In this document: positions 16,059 to 23,750 of the stretch, one piece after another
Position numbering within the stretch: the stretch's first letter is position 1
How the letters are laid out: the number at the start of each line of letters is the position of its first letter
Assembly (NCBI GenBank): GCA_023410055.1
Contig: JAEYQK010000055.1
Coordinates: 1-64,000, forward strand
Source of the DNA: Acidobacteriota bacterium
Lineage (GTDB): Bacteria > Acidobacteriota > Terriglobia > Terriglobales > Acidobacteriaceae
Length of the DNA stretch: 64,000 nt
Direction of reading: 5' to 3'
The notes under the pieces: model-generated
Database searches by the model: none
The model's input: only the letters and a program-made list of their open reading frames with translations
Told to the model about the DNA's origin: nothing
Made by a program: the position numbers and the translations under genes

Positions 16059-16895
16059 ATGAAACGTACCCTGGCGATCTTGCTCGTAGTCCTCTGCGGT
16101 CTCGCCGCTTTTGCTCAAATGGCTGCTCCTCCCTCCGAATCTGATCTTGCCGCCATTACTCAAAAAGGAATTCTTCTTGCCGAATATGATCAAGCTGCGT
16201 GGCACGCGACCGATGCCGTACAGGCGCTGAAACCTCCGCAGGGAGAAACGACGGGCTACATCGCGCGGAAAGTTGGCGATGAATGGACGGTCGTCTTTGG
16301 CCGCCTGAATGAATCCGGCGATAAGTACCTGGTTGTTTACGAGGTGAAGGGTTCGCTCACTCCGAAGACGCTCACGGTGAAAAAGGTTGATCCTCCTCGC
16401 GAAGAAGCAGGGTTCTTTCTATCTGCCGCCAAGGCAATACAGACAGTTCTGAAAGACTTTCAGAGAGAGAACAGACCTTACAATGTCGCCGTTCTGCCTG
16501 CCAACCCGCTTCAACTCTATGTCTACATAATGCCTGCTCAGACCCAAAGTGACGTGTATCCCTTGGGTGGCGATGCGCGTTACTTAATTGGTGACGAAGG
16601 TGGAACCATTGTCGTGAAGCGCCAGCTCCACAAGACCATTCTCGAGATGCCGGCTGTTCCTTCAGGAGCACAAGCCAATCTCGGCTTTCACACTCACGTC
16701 ATAACCGACTTGCCAGAAGACACAGATGTTTTTCACGTGCTTTCCCGCCGCGGCCAAATGCCCGAAATAATAACCACCCACTCATACGCATATCAGGTTC
16801 AAACGGATGGCAGTATCACGTGCTTAGGCAAAACGGACAAGTTTCTGCAATTGATGAAGAAGCTCGACGGTAAGGAAAAATCGAAAAAGAACTAG
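16059..16895 (+). CDS. Secreted protein of unknown function with HTH metal-like motif
   Basis: A 278-residue protein with a clear signal peptide (MKRTLAILLVVLCGLAAFAQ). The body has no family I recognise with certainty. The C-terminal half contains GGDARYLIGDEGG, then KRQLHKTILEMP, then GFHTHVITDLPEDTDVFHVL. The HTH followed by acidic residues is reminiscent of a degenerate JAMM/MPN metal site (usual form HxH-x7-SxxD), but the serine is not in place. ATG at 16059 follows AAGGACG. Exported location is likely; function unknown. Confidence 0.8.
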   Translation: MKRTLAILLVVLCGLAAFAQMAAPPSESDLAAITQKGILLAEYDQAAWHATDAVQALKPPQGETTGYIARKVGDEWTVVFGRLNESGDKYLVVYEVKGSLTPKTLTVKKVDPPREEAGFFLSAAKAIQTVLKDFQRENRPYNVAVLPANPLQLYVYIMPAQTQSDVYPLGGDARYLIGDEGGTIVVKRQLHKTILEMPAVPSGAQANLGFHTHVITDLPEDTDVFHVLSRRGQMPEIITTHSYAYQVQTDGSITCLGKTDKFLQLMKKLDGKEKSKKN

Positions 16896-17031
16896 CATTT
16901 CAGCTCTCCAGCCCCCACTCCGATTCGCAAGTCACTGCTGGATTTTGAGGCAAACTCCACGCACAAATCGGGTTCAAACATGCTGTAACGCCACTCCCGT
17001 CTAATCCGATTCAGAAACAGGAGAATGCTCA

Positions 17032-17655
17032 ATGAGGAGAGTAGCGCTTCTTTCCGCGATCTTGATGCTGTCGGCGGTCTGGGTTTTTGCGCAATATGGC
17101 TCAACTGGTCAGAGCGGTTCGCAATCCAGCCAGCCCAGCACATCGACATCAACCACACAGACGACCACAACCACACAAACAACTCCCAGTTCGAGCGCCA
17201 GCACCAGCGGTAGCCAGACTTCTCTCACCGGATGTTTGCAGGGCGTCAGCGGCAACTTCAGCCTGGTCGATCAGAGCGGCCATACGTACCAGTTGCAGGG
17301 TGACAACGCTATGCTGTCTACGCATACCGGTCAGGAAGTGAGCATAACGGGAACCACCGCTGCAGGATCGGAATCCGCCAGCGCCAGCCAGCCTGGTGCG
17401 GGGCAATCGGCAGCAGGCCAGGGTGGCGTTAGTGGCCAAGCTTCGGCCTCTGGTGGGTCGACGCAGTCTTCGGCAAGCCAGGGAAGCACGGGCGCAACAA
17501 GTTCGGCGACGGCAAACCCGTCCACGAGCAGCGGAACCTCCGGTAGCATGGGCACGGGGAGTTCCACGAGCCCAGCTTCTGCGACCGGCACTGCCGGAAC
17601 GGTAAACGTAACCAACGTAAGCAAGATCGCCGACACCTGCACTCCTAGCAAGTAA
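17032..17655 (+). CDS. Secreted Ser/Thr-rich protein with a GCL-type beta domain
   Basis: A 207-residue exported protein. Signal peptide (about 1-20) is followed by a Ser/Thr/Gln low-complexity stretch, then a compact domain around residues 68-105 (TGCLQGVSGNFSLVDQSGHT then YQLQGD), then a second low-complexity Ser/Gly/Ala stretch and a short end with NVTNVSKIADTC. The domain resembles families in acidobacterial exported proteins (DUF5818-like, tentative). A paralogue with the same plan is at 45631-46131. Start ATG 17032 follows AGGAG. Confidence 0.8.
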   Translation: MRRVALLSAILMLSAVWVFAQYGSTGQSGSQSSQPSTSTSTTQTTTTTQTTPSSSASTSGSQTSLTGCLQGVSGNFSLVDQSGHTYQLQGDNAMLSTHTGQEVSITGTTAAGSESASASQPGAGQSAAGQGGVSGQASASGGSTQSSASQGSTGATSSATANPSTSSGTSGSMGTGSSTSPASATGTAGTVNVTNVSKIADTCTPSK

Positions 17656-17666
17656 CGCAGTTGTCT

Positions 17667-17741
17667 GCCACGCGTGTCACGGATTTCACGAATCGGAAAG
17701 AACTGCCAGAGTTCTCTCCTTGATCCGTGTGAATCCGTGGC
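17667..17741. repeat. Inverted pair of ATCCGTG repeats
   Basis: GCCACGCGTGTCACGGATTTC on the left and TGATCCGTGTGAATCCGTGGC on the right are inverted copies of the decamer class with core ATCCGTG. Other copies are at 46321-46350, 51573-51606 and 61491-61523. Confidence 0.65.
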
Positions 17742-17877
17742 AATTCTTAACCGGTAACCGGCAGCTCTCGATTCTGTTTGAGTGTGAGCTGCTTTCGGCC
17801 TACTGTTGCGGATTCGCGCACCTCGCCCGTGCGCGATCGCCTCTTCGTCGAACATTTCAAGAGAGGAGTACCACTCC

Positions 17878-18168
17878 ATGAAGTCAGGCAAGTTTGCCGC
17901 GATTCTCACCATTCTCGGTCTACTGACACTCACTTGCTCCGTCTGGGCCGCCGAAGACGGCGCTACTCTCTACAAGTCGAACTGTGCGATGTGCCACAAG
18001 GCCGATGCAAGCGGCAATACCGCAATGAAGGCACCTGCGCTGAAGGGTAAATCCGAAAGCGACGTCAAGAAGGCAATTGATTCGGATGCGAAGCACGCTT
18101 CTCTGAAAAAGAAGCTCAGCGCCGAACAGGTGAAAGCTATAGGGGACTACATCGCGTCTCTGAAATAG
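17878..18168 (+). CDS. Small class I c-type cytochrome
   Basis: A 96-residue exported protein with a signal peptide (about 1-24) and the haem c attachment motif CAMCH (C36, C39, H40). A downstream Met (in NTAMKAPALKG) is the probable sixth ligand. The C-terminal helix ends GDYIASLK, typical of cytochrome c555/c6-like electron carriers in the periplasm. ATG at 17878 is preferred because GAGAGGAG lies about 10 bases upstream and the signal peptide starts there; the longer reading frame has no ribosome site. Confidence 0.93.
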   Translation: MKSGKFAAILTILGLLTLTCSVWAAEDGATLYKSNCAMCHKADASGNTAMKAPALKGKSESDVKKAIDSDAKHASLKKKLSAEQVKAIGDYIASLK

Positions 18169-18180
18169 ACGCACTTGTGC

Positions 18181-18206
18181 AGGGACGGGGCTGTGCCCCG
18201 TCCAGA
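18181..18206. repeat. GGGACGGGGCTGTG palindrome copy
   Basis: AGGGACGGGGCTGTGCCCCGTCC forms a perfect hairpin just after the cytochrome stop. Its reverse complement occurs inside recQ at 59036-59064. Confidence 0.8.
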
Positions 18207-18266
18207 TGCCTTCTTTGCCGCATCCGTGTTCCGACCTCTCGCTGCTCTGCGGCATCCAATTCAGGT

Positions 18267-19025
18267 ATGTCGCGGCTCAAGATCTCGGCCCTCCTCGTGT
18301 TCTCGCTCCCGATTGTTGTACTCGCCAAAGACGCGCCTGCGCGTGATCGCGGCGTACTCACGGAAATGCAGAGTGTTTCATGCGGCACCATGCAGAAGAG
18401 CGGTTCGACTGTCGCCGGCGTGCTTATCACCGGAGCCACTCACACGAGATCAAGCGAGCTTCTTTGCCAGGAGTACGTTCTTAAGAGCGATCGGGTAACC
18501 TACCGCATTCGTCCAAAAGAAGAGAAGCACCCGGTGCTGCTGCGCGTCGGAGACGAGGCCGAGTTTCGGCTCAAGAAAGACGAGATGCTTCTTCGCGTTC
18601 CCGAAAGCGACAACAAAGAACGCGAGTATATGGTCCTCTCCATGACTGCTTCACCTGAATTCACCAGCGAGCTGGACAAGACGCAGCATCCACCGAAGCC
18701 CCACGGCAAGAAACTCGGTGTGAATCAGTCGGAGCCGGAGCCCGTGGCGCAATCAGAACGCCGGGTGGCACCTCAGGTTCAGGCCAGCGCTGAGCCACCG
18801 GCACCCGCAGCTTCACCACAGACTAGTCTCGTGATCGACTCGAGTCCCGCTGGTGCAGACATCTTCCTGGACTCAGTTTCCGTCGGTCGCACTCCTGCAA
18901 CTCTGACCGTCGCACCCGGGCAACATACGGTTCAGGTAGTTGCGACCGGATACAGAGATTGGGTGAACACGGTTAACGTGCAGCAGGGAACGCAGCAGAG
19001 AATCAGCGCGAGTTTAGCGAAATAA
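18267..19025 (+). CDS. Exported protein with C-terminal PEGA domain
   Basis: A 252-residue protein. Signal peptide (MSRLKISALLVFSLPIVVLA), a beta-rich middle part with two Cys, a Pro/Gln linker (about 160-190), and a C-terminal PEGA domain reading SSPAGADIFLDSVSVGRTPA then GQHTVQVVATGY. PEGA domains are found in surface-associated proteins. ATG at 18267 is chosen because the signal peptide begins there; upstream codons are read through the 18181 palindrome and are unlikely to be translated. Confidence 0.85.
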   Translation: MSRLKISALLVFSLPIVVLAKDAPARDRGVLTEMQSVSCGTMQKSGSTVAGVLITGATHTRSSELLCQEYVLKSDRVTYRIRPKEEKHPVLLRVGDEAEFRLKKDEMLLRVPESDNKEREYMVLSMTASPEFTSELDKTQHPPKPHGKKLGVNQSEPEPVAQSERRVAPQVQASAEPPAPAASPQTSLVIDSSPAGADIFLDSVSVGRTPATLTVAPGQHTVQVVATGYRDWVNTVNVQQGTQQRISASLAK

Positions 19026-19131
19026 GAAACGCGGGCGATCAATGCCCGCCGCGGAACTCGTCCACACGCTACTCAGCGAATTGGCAGACGCGAGTGCTTC
19101 GTCGCGCTTACCCAAAACTGCATAGTGCGCC

Positions 19132-19800
19132 TTAACGCCGTCCCATTTGTTCCTGCATCATCTGCTGCATCGTCATCACGCGATAACCCGCGGGCGGTTC
19201 GAAGAGGTTTGCCGGTTGCGTGCCCTCCTTAATGTTCTCGAGGTTCATATGGCCGCCGTCGGCGCTATCGGCCTTGACTATGAAATGCAGCTCGGGATCG
19301 AGCCAGAAATAGCCGGTCTGGCCTTCGCCGTTGGTGGCCTGCCACTTGGTGGCGGTGCGCCCGTTTACGCGCTCAGTGCCAAGATTCTTGCAGATAGACA
19401 ACTGCGTGCTTTTCGAAAGCGCATGATGTTCCTCGTGCCAGCGGTTGATGCCGCTGCACGGATCGTTCGTGTCCATCGTCGCCATCGCCTCGGGCAAGTA
19501 CGTGGCGCTTCGCGGACCGTTGAGCACGTTCTGAATGACAACCTTTTCACTGTCAATTACGACGAAGCTCTTCTGGCCAGCTCCGTCCATCACAATGGCC
19601 GTTGGAGTCATCGGTGAGTGCGCTTGTGCGCCTTCGGGTTCAATGCGTAACTTGTGATCGCCGACGTATATTTTGGCGCGATTGAATTCCGTATCCTTGC
19701 CGGAATCGACGAATTCGGCGGAAAACTGTCTCTGGGCAAACAAGGGAATCGTGAGCGTGACGGTGAACAGGGCCACGGCAAATACAGCTACTCTGCGCAT
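19132..19800 (-). CDS. Exported protein, LolA/DUF4412-like fold
   Basis: A 222-residue secreted protein with a signal peptide (MRRVAVFAVALFTVTLTIPL). The remainder (KIYVGDHKLRIEPEG, TAIVMDGAGQKSFVVIDSEK, GYFWLDPELHFIVKADSADG) has the repeated strand pattern of lipoprotein-carrier-like proteins (DUF4412 or outer membrane lipoprotein-sorting superfamily). It ends in a Met/Gln-rich tail (TMQQMMQEQMGRR). Start ATG 19800 follows GGAGG on the minus strand. It converges with the PEGA gene. Confidence 0.8.
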   Translation of the reverse strand: MRRVAVFAVALFTVTLTIPLFAQRQFSAEFVDSGKDTEFNRAKIYVGDHKLRIEPEGAQAHSPMTPTAIVMDGAGQKSFVVIDSEKVVIQNVLNGPRSATYLPEAMATMDTNDPCSGINRWHEEHHALSKSTQLSICKNLGTERVNGRTATKWQATNGEGQTGYFWLDPELHFIVKADSADGGHMNLENIKEGTQPANLFEPPAGYRVMTMQQMMQEQMGRR

Positions 19801-19971
19801 AGAACCTCCCGGATGCGTTACTTAGAGAGCGGCTGCTGCAAGCGGGATGTAAGAAGAATCCCAAGGGCCTTCAATTGGAGAACGTGTATAGACACTTGCT
19901 GGGCATCCAGATATACTGCCGATCTGCTTTTACGGCCCATATTTTACGGCTCTTAGTCTGGGGGCGATTGT

Positions 19972-20598
19972 ATGGCCAAACTGAACTATAAATCTTTCTG
20001 GCTGGGATTCGCACTTGGGGGCATCGGCATCAGTGCGACGGTAATTGCGGTGCTCGTTGCGCTGGGTTCGTATTACGGAAAGGGGAGCGCGAATGACCTG
20101 CGAACCGAATTCAACAGTCTGTCGCCGATGAACTTTCCAGAAACAGATCTGTCCATCTGCAACGCGATTGACAACGGTTGGGTGCTGCGTGATCTCAGCG
20201 GCAAGCAGGTCATTCTGGCCAATTTTCGTGGAAAGGTGCTGTTTGTTGATTTCTGGGCCACATGGTGCCAGGGGTGCACTGTGGAGTTGCCGAGCATCGT
20301 GAGGCTACAACAGAGAGTCAGAGGACTACCAATAGAGTTTCTGTTCATAACCAACGAGGATCCTCGTAGAGTACAAGCGTTCCTCAAGAAGAATGACTTA
20401 TCGATCCCCGTGTATTTCGCCGAGAAGAGTCCTCCATCTGCTTTCTCAACTTCGACCCTCCCGACTACTTTCATCATTAACAAGGATGGATTTGTAGTCT
20501 ATAGGCATACCGGCCTGGGTAAATGGGACGACGATGCACCAGAACAATTCTTGGGCAGACTGAGCCAATCCCGTTCCCAAAGGATTTCTAGAAACTAA
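19972..20598 (+). CDS. Membrane-anchored TlpA-like thiol:disulfide protein
   Basis: A 208-residue protein with an N-terminal transmembrane anchor (about 9-33) and an extracytoplasmic thioredoxin fold with active site WATWCQGC (about residues 91-98). The cis-proline region reads TLPTTFIINKDGFVVYRHTG. TlpA/ResA proteins reduce disulfides, for instance in apocytochrome c or copper-site assembly. First gene of a redox-rich stretch. Confidence 0.9.
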   Translation: MAKLNYKSFWLGFALGGIGISATVIAVLVALGSYYGKGSANDLRTEFNSLSPMNFPETDLSICNAIDNGWVLRDLSGKQVILANFRGKVLFVDFWATWCQGCTVELPSIVRLQQRVRGLPIEFLFITNEDPRRVQAFLKKNDLSIPVYFAEKSPPSAFSTSTLPTTFIINKDGFVVYRHTGLGKWDDDAPEQFLGRLSQSRSQRISRN

Positions 20599-20650
20599 CC
20601 TGCCAAGTGATCCGCTGATCGTGAAGAGAAACGGGAGTGCAGAGGCGGTC

Positions 20651-22180
20651 TCAGACGTACTCGCGCTCGGAGGCCCGCAGGAGCTTGTAGCGGCGGAAGG
20701 CCTCGCGAGGGTGTTCTAAGCCTAGGGCGGATTTGAGGGTGCTGCCGCGAAAGGTGTGAGCCAGCATCCAGGGCCAGTTTCGCAGGACGAACCACGGATC
20801 GTGGCGAATGACGTCGGGGATGTGCCGGACCTTCATCCACCGCTCTGCGCGCCACCGGGCGAACTCGATATCTTCGGCATCGAGGTGTTCCGTCTTCACC
20901 ACAGCCGTCGTGCCGTCGTATTCGTTCAATCGGCGATTGATGATGAGGTTGCGGTCGATGAAGTCCCTCGTCATCGGCGTGCGCGGGTAGGGCGTCGGGT
21001 GCTGTATGTAGGGCCAGTCAACGTATTGCTGTGCAAACCGCAGGTTGGCTTCGATGCTCTCGCGCGTGTCGTCGGGATTGCCGACGATAAGTCCGCCGAC
21101 AACATACATCTTGTTGCGATGTATGTAGTCGATGGCTTTGAGTGTCGCGTTACCGACGGTCTTCCCGTTGTCGCGCTCAGCATTCTTGGACGCGGCCTTG
21201 AGAAACGCAAGATCGCTGTCCAGGATGTTTTCGATTCCGAGAAAGACGTAGCGGAATCCGGCGCGCCGCATCAACGGCGCCAGGGTCTCGCCGTGATTGG
21301 CGATGGCAGACGTCATCGCCTGCACCGTGTAATCGACATCGTTCAGCTTGGCATCGATGATGGCCTGGCAGAGTGCCTCATATCGCTTGATGTTAAGCGT
21401 GATGTTGTCGTCGACGAGGAAGATCGAACGGGCGCCGTGTGCCTTCGCATCGGCGATATCGGCGAGCACGCGATCAAACGTGTAGGTGTGGAAGTTGCGC
21501 CCCCGCATTTCAATGATCGAGCAGAACGAGCAATCGTAAGTGCACCCGCGCGAAGTCTCGACGACATCCACCTGGCGCCCCAGCATGTGATAGCCCTTGA
21601 GCACGCGGGCACTGCGATTCGGCAGCCTGATCTCACCGCTCTCGAGCCGGTGAACAGGGCGATCGGGATTAGTGACAAAATCGGATCTGATCGCGCCATC
21701 GGGCGATCTGGCCATCGAGCCATCGGAACTGCGCCAAGTCAGTCCGCAGATTCTCTCGAAGCCAGAGCCTTGTTCAAGCGTGCGGACGAGTTCGCGAAAG
21801 GTGACTTCGCCTTCGCCGCGGACTATGAAATCTATGCCGGGAATCTCGACGTAGGCTTCAGGGGCGAGCGAGGGATCATAGCCTCCGACAACGACGCGGA
21901 CCTCCGGCTTCAACCAACGAACCAGTCGGATGATCTTCTCCGCGGTGCGCCGCTGGAACGTCATTACAGAGAGTCCGACCAGTGCGGGATCGTACTCGCG
22001 CATCAAGCGCTCGACCGTCGCCCGGACACGGTCCTGCACAAGGATCAGGTCGGCGACCGTGACCCGATGATGAGAATCAACATTCCCGGCAAGCGAAGTA
22101 AGCGCTCCGTTAGGCATGCGCACGGCGACGGTGGGCATGTGCTCGAACGAATCAGGCATCGAGAGGAGGAGGATATTCAT
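20651..22180 (-). CDS. B12-binding domain radical SAM protein
   Basis: About 509 residues. N-terminal Rossmann-type B12-binding domain (about 1-135, with VVVGGYDPSLAPEAY and DFIVRGEGEVTFRELV) and a radical SAM barrel with the iron-sulfur motif CTYDCSFC (C213, C217, C220), then a C-terminal DUF4070-like region. Such class B enzymes catalyse methyl transfers or rearrangements, often in lipid or hopanoid pathways; substrate unknown. Residues about 152-167 are encoded by an in-frame copy of the ATCGGG/GCCATCGAGCC repeat. ATG at 22180 is chosen; GTG at 22186 has slightly better Shine-Dalgarno spacing (AAAGGA). Confidence 0.88.
   Translation of the reverse strand: MNILLLSMPDSFEHMPTVAVRMPNGALTSLAGNVDSHHRVTVADLILVQDRVRATVERLMREYDPALVGLSVMTFQRRTAEKIIRLVRWLKPEVRVVVGGYDPSLAPEAYVEIPGIDFIVRGEGEVTFRELVRTLEQGSGFERICGLTWRSSDGSMARSPDGAIRSDFVTNPDRPVHRLESGEIRLPNRSARVLKGYHMLGRQVDVVETSRGCTYDCSFCSIIEMRGRNFHTYTFDRVLADIADAKAHGARSIFLVDDNITLNIKRYEALCQAIIDAKLNDVDYTVQAMTSAIANHGETLAPLMRRAGFRYVFLGIENILDSDLAFLKAASKNAERDNGKTVGNATLKAIDYIHRNKMYVVGGLIVGNPDDTRESIEANLRFAQQYVDWPYIQHPTPYPRTPMTRDFIDRNLIINRRLNEYDGTTAVVKTEHLDAEDIEFARWRAERWMKVRHIPDVIRHDPWFVLRNWPWMLAHTFRGSTLKSALGLEHPREAFRRYKLLRASEREYV
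21681..21726. repeat. Intragenic copy of the GCCATCGAGCC repeat
   Basis: Bases 21710-21724 are identical to 387-401 in the rpmG spacer, and 21702-21713 are identical to 24706-24717. The copy is in frame within the radical SAM gene and adds a segment reading SSDGSMARSPDGAIRSD between the two domains. Confidence 0.75.
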
Positions 22181-22316
22181 CGCCACGGACTTTCCTTTAC
22201 GGGGGTGCACCGTCTAGAAACAAGATGCGCAGAATGGCCTTCGGGAGGGAAAGTCCAGCAACAATGCATCTTACCTAGGGTTTTTATGGTCTAATAATTC
22301 CAGCTACCCTGAAGAG

Positions 22317-22931
22317 GTGAAAACGACGGTGAAGAGGCAGCGACTTTGGCTTCTGGTTGTATTGATACTGATGGCGATCGCAGGAACCCTGATCCTGCGT
22401 GCCCAGGATACGGCGGCTCTGCGTCCGCCCAAGGGCGCAAAGGTTGCGCTGGTGGTGTTCGAGGACATGGAGTGCCCCGATTGTGCCCGCGCCCATCCGC
22501 TGGTGGAAGAAGCGAAGAAGGCATACAAGATCCCAGTCGTGCGGCACGATTTCCCGTTGCCACAGCATTCGTGGTCCATGGAAGCGGCTGTGCTCGGGCG
22601 TTATTTCGACACCAAATCGGCCAAGCTCGGTGACGATTTCCGCACTGAAGTTTTCAAACACCAGATGGAGATCACGAAGGAGAACTTGAGGGGCTTTGCC
22701 GAGAAGTTCGCGGCGGCTCACAAGGTTACCTTGCCTGCCTTCGTCGATCCTCAGGGCAAACTCGCTGCGCAGATCAACGCCGACAAAATGCTGGGCCAGC
22801 GCATTGGCGTCAACCATACTCCGACGTTGTACGTCGTCACGAACAAGACAACCGGGACGCCGTTCGTTGAAGTGGTGGATCGGTCGAAGCTCTATCAGAT
22901 GATCGACGAGGCGTTGCGGGAAACGAAGTAG
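22317..22931 (+). CDS. Membrane-anchored DsbA-like thioredoxin-fold protein
   Basis: A 204-residue protein with one N-terminal hydrophobic anchor (about 9-28) and a DsbA/thioredoxin_4 domain. The active site is CPDC within VVFEDMECPDCARAHPLVEE, and the cis-proline is in GVNHTPTLYVV. It is probably a periplasmic thiol oxidase or isomerase. Start is GTG at 22317 or GTG at 22329; both keep the anchor. It is followed by a strong terminator and converges with the TGA-containing peroxiredoxin. Confidence 0.88.
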   Translation: MKTTVKRQRLWLLVVLILMAIAGTLILRAQDTAALRPPKGAKVALVVFEDMECPDCARAHPLVEEAKKAYKIPVVRHDFPLPQHSWSMEAAVLGRYFDTKSAKLGDDFRTEVFKHQMEITKENLRGFAEKFAAAHKVTLPAFVDPQGKLAAQINADKMLGQRIGVNHTPTLYVVTNKTTGTPFVEVVDRSKLYQMIDEALRETK

Positions 22932-22948
22932 AGAATCAATCCACGAGC

Positions 22949-22982
22949 AAAGGCGCGGAGAGCATCCGCGCCTTTTTCTATT
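22949..22982. terminator. Bidirectional terminator between DsbA-like and peroxiredoxin genes
   Basis: AAAGGCGCGGA (22949-22959) and TCCGCGCCTTT (22965-22975) form a perfect 11-bp stem, followed by TTCTATTT on the plus strand. It can serve both convergent genes. Confidence 0.9.
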
Positions 22983-23012
22983 TAGCTTCCAATGAGGAAC
23001 TGCACAGACAAG

Positions 23013-23525
23013 CTAACGGCTAGCAGCCTTGCTCGCCCTTATCTTTGCGAGAGCCTCGAACAAATCCTCATTGGGAGGCTGTTGGCCCAATTCGTAGATC
23101 TTAGAGAACGCGATTCGTCCTTCGGTATCAACAATGAAGACGGAGCGTTCCGGTATTCCGCCAAGAGGCGGGCCTTCGCGACGCAGCACCCCGTATTTTT
23201 CCGCCACGCCGCAGTGAGGCCAAAAGTCACTCAGTAGCGGGTAATCCATCCTGCCGATCCCTTTCTGCTGCCACCCGATGTGACAGTAAGGTGAATCGGG
23301 ACTTATGCCCAGAACCTGGGCATTTAGCGCGGCGAACTTCGCGAGATCCGCGTTGTAGGCCGGCATTTGCAACGTTCAAACCGGAGTCCAGTCGAGGACG
23401 TAAAAAGCGATTACAACATTCTGCTTGCCCCGGTACTCGCTCAATCTGAAGTTACGGCGCTTATCGCCGAGAACTCCGGGCAGCTCGAAATCGGGGGCAA
23501 TATCGCCTACTTTCAAGGACGCCAT
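23013..23525 (-). CDS. Peroxiredoxin with in-frame UGA at the catalytic Cys (probable selenoprotein)
   Basis: Read through one TGA at 23378-23376, the frame gives a complete 170-residue AhpC/TSA peroxiredoxin: MASLKVGDIAPDFELPGVLG at the start and FYVLDWTPV-U50-TLQMPAYNADL at the active site. TGA occupies the peroxidatic cysteine position of the usual TPVC motif. Sequence on both sides is intact, and ATG at 23525 has a well-placed GGAG (GGAGTTTGA then ATG). C81 (SPYCHIGW) and C105 are candidate resolving residues. Peroxiredoxins reduce hydroperoxides, and selenocysteine forms are known in bacteria. Without readthrough only a 119-residue fragment lacking the catalytic residue would be called. 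A nonsense mutation is the alternative. Sec machinery genes are not in this window. Confidence 0.85.
23340..23352 (-). promoter_or_regulatory. Candidate bacterial SECIS hairpin downstream of the UGA
   Basis: On the coding (minus) strand CGCG (23352-23349) and CGCG (23343-23340) pair around loop GATCT, whose first base is G and lies 28 bases after the UGA. Bacterial SECIS elements sit about 16-37 bases after the codon with a G early in the loop. A second option pairs CGTTG and CAACG immediately after the UGA. The stem is short and was judged by eye only. Confidence 0.4.
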
Positions 23526-23635
23526 TCAAACTCCATGGTACGTGCGGATGAACCAGTTGACCTTATGACTATTTACTTGCGACGAATAATTCTAGCGAGC
23601 AGGCGCGACCAAGAGCAAGTGGCAGGCCGGAGCAG

Positions 23636-23670
23636 CTGCCCGAAAGAAGGGAAAACGTCCCGAGGGGCAG
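23636..23670 (+). other. Two-tier hairpin in the leader of the deiodinase-like gene
   Basis: CTGCCC (23636-23641) pairs with GGGCAG (23665-23670), and inside it GGG (23649-23651) pairs with CCC (23659-23661) across AAAACGT. It lies about 80 bases before the start codon in a 225-base divergent spacer. It does not match any riboswitch family I can recognise. Confidence 0.4.
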
Positions 23671-23750
23671 GACGCATCCCAAACACAGCTCAGACCTCCT
23701 CCGGCGGGTGCCGGGTTCCATCATCATCAAGACGTAAGGAGCTTCTGCAA

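Noticed and set aside
20756..22294. Plus-strand open frame of 512 codons opposite the radical SAM gene
   Set aside because: No start signal or known motif; the minus-strand frame has the CxxxCxxC cluster and B12 domain.
23367..23750. N-terminal extension of the deiodinase-like protein by 128 codons
   Set aside because: Antisense to the peroxiredoxin N-terminus; ATG at 23751 has a clear AAGGAG site and starts the conserved domain.
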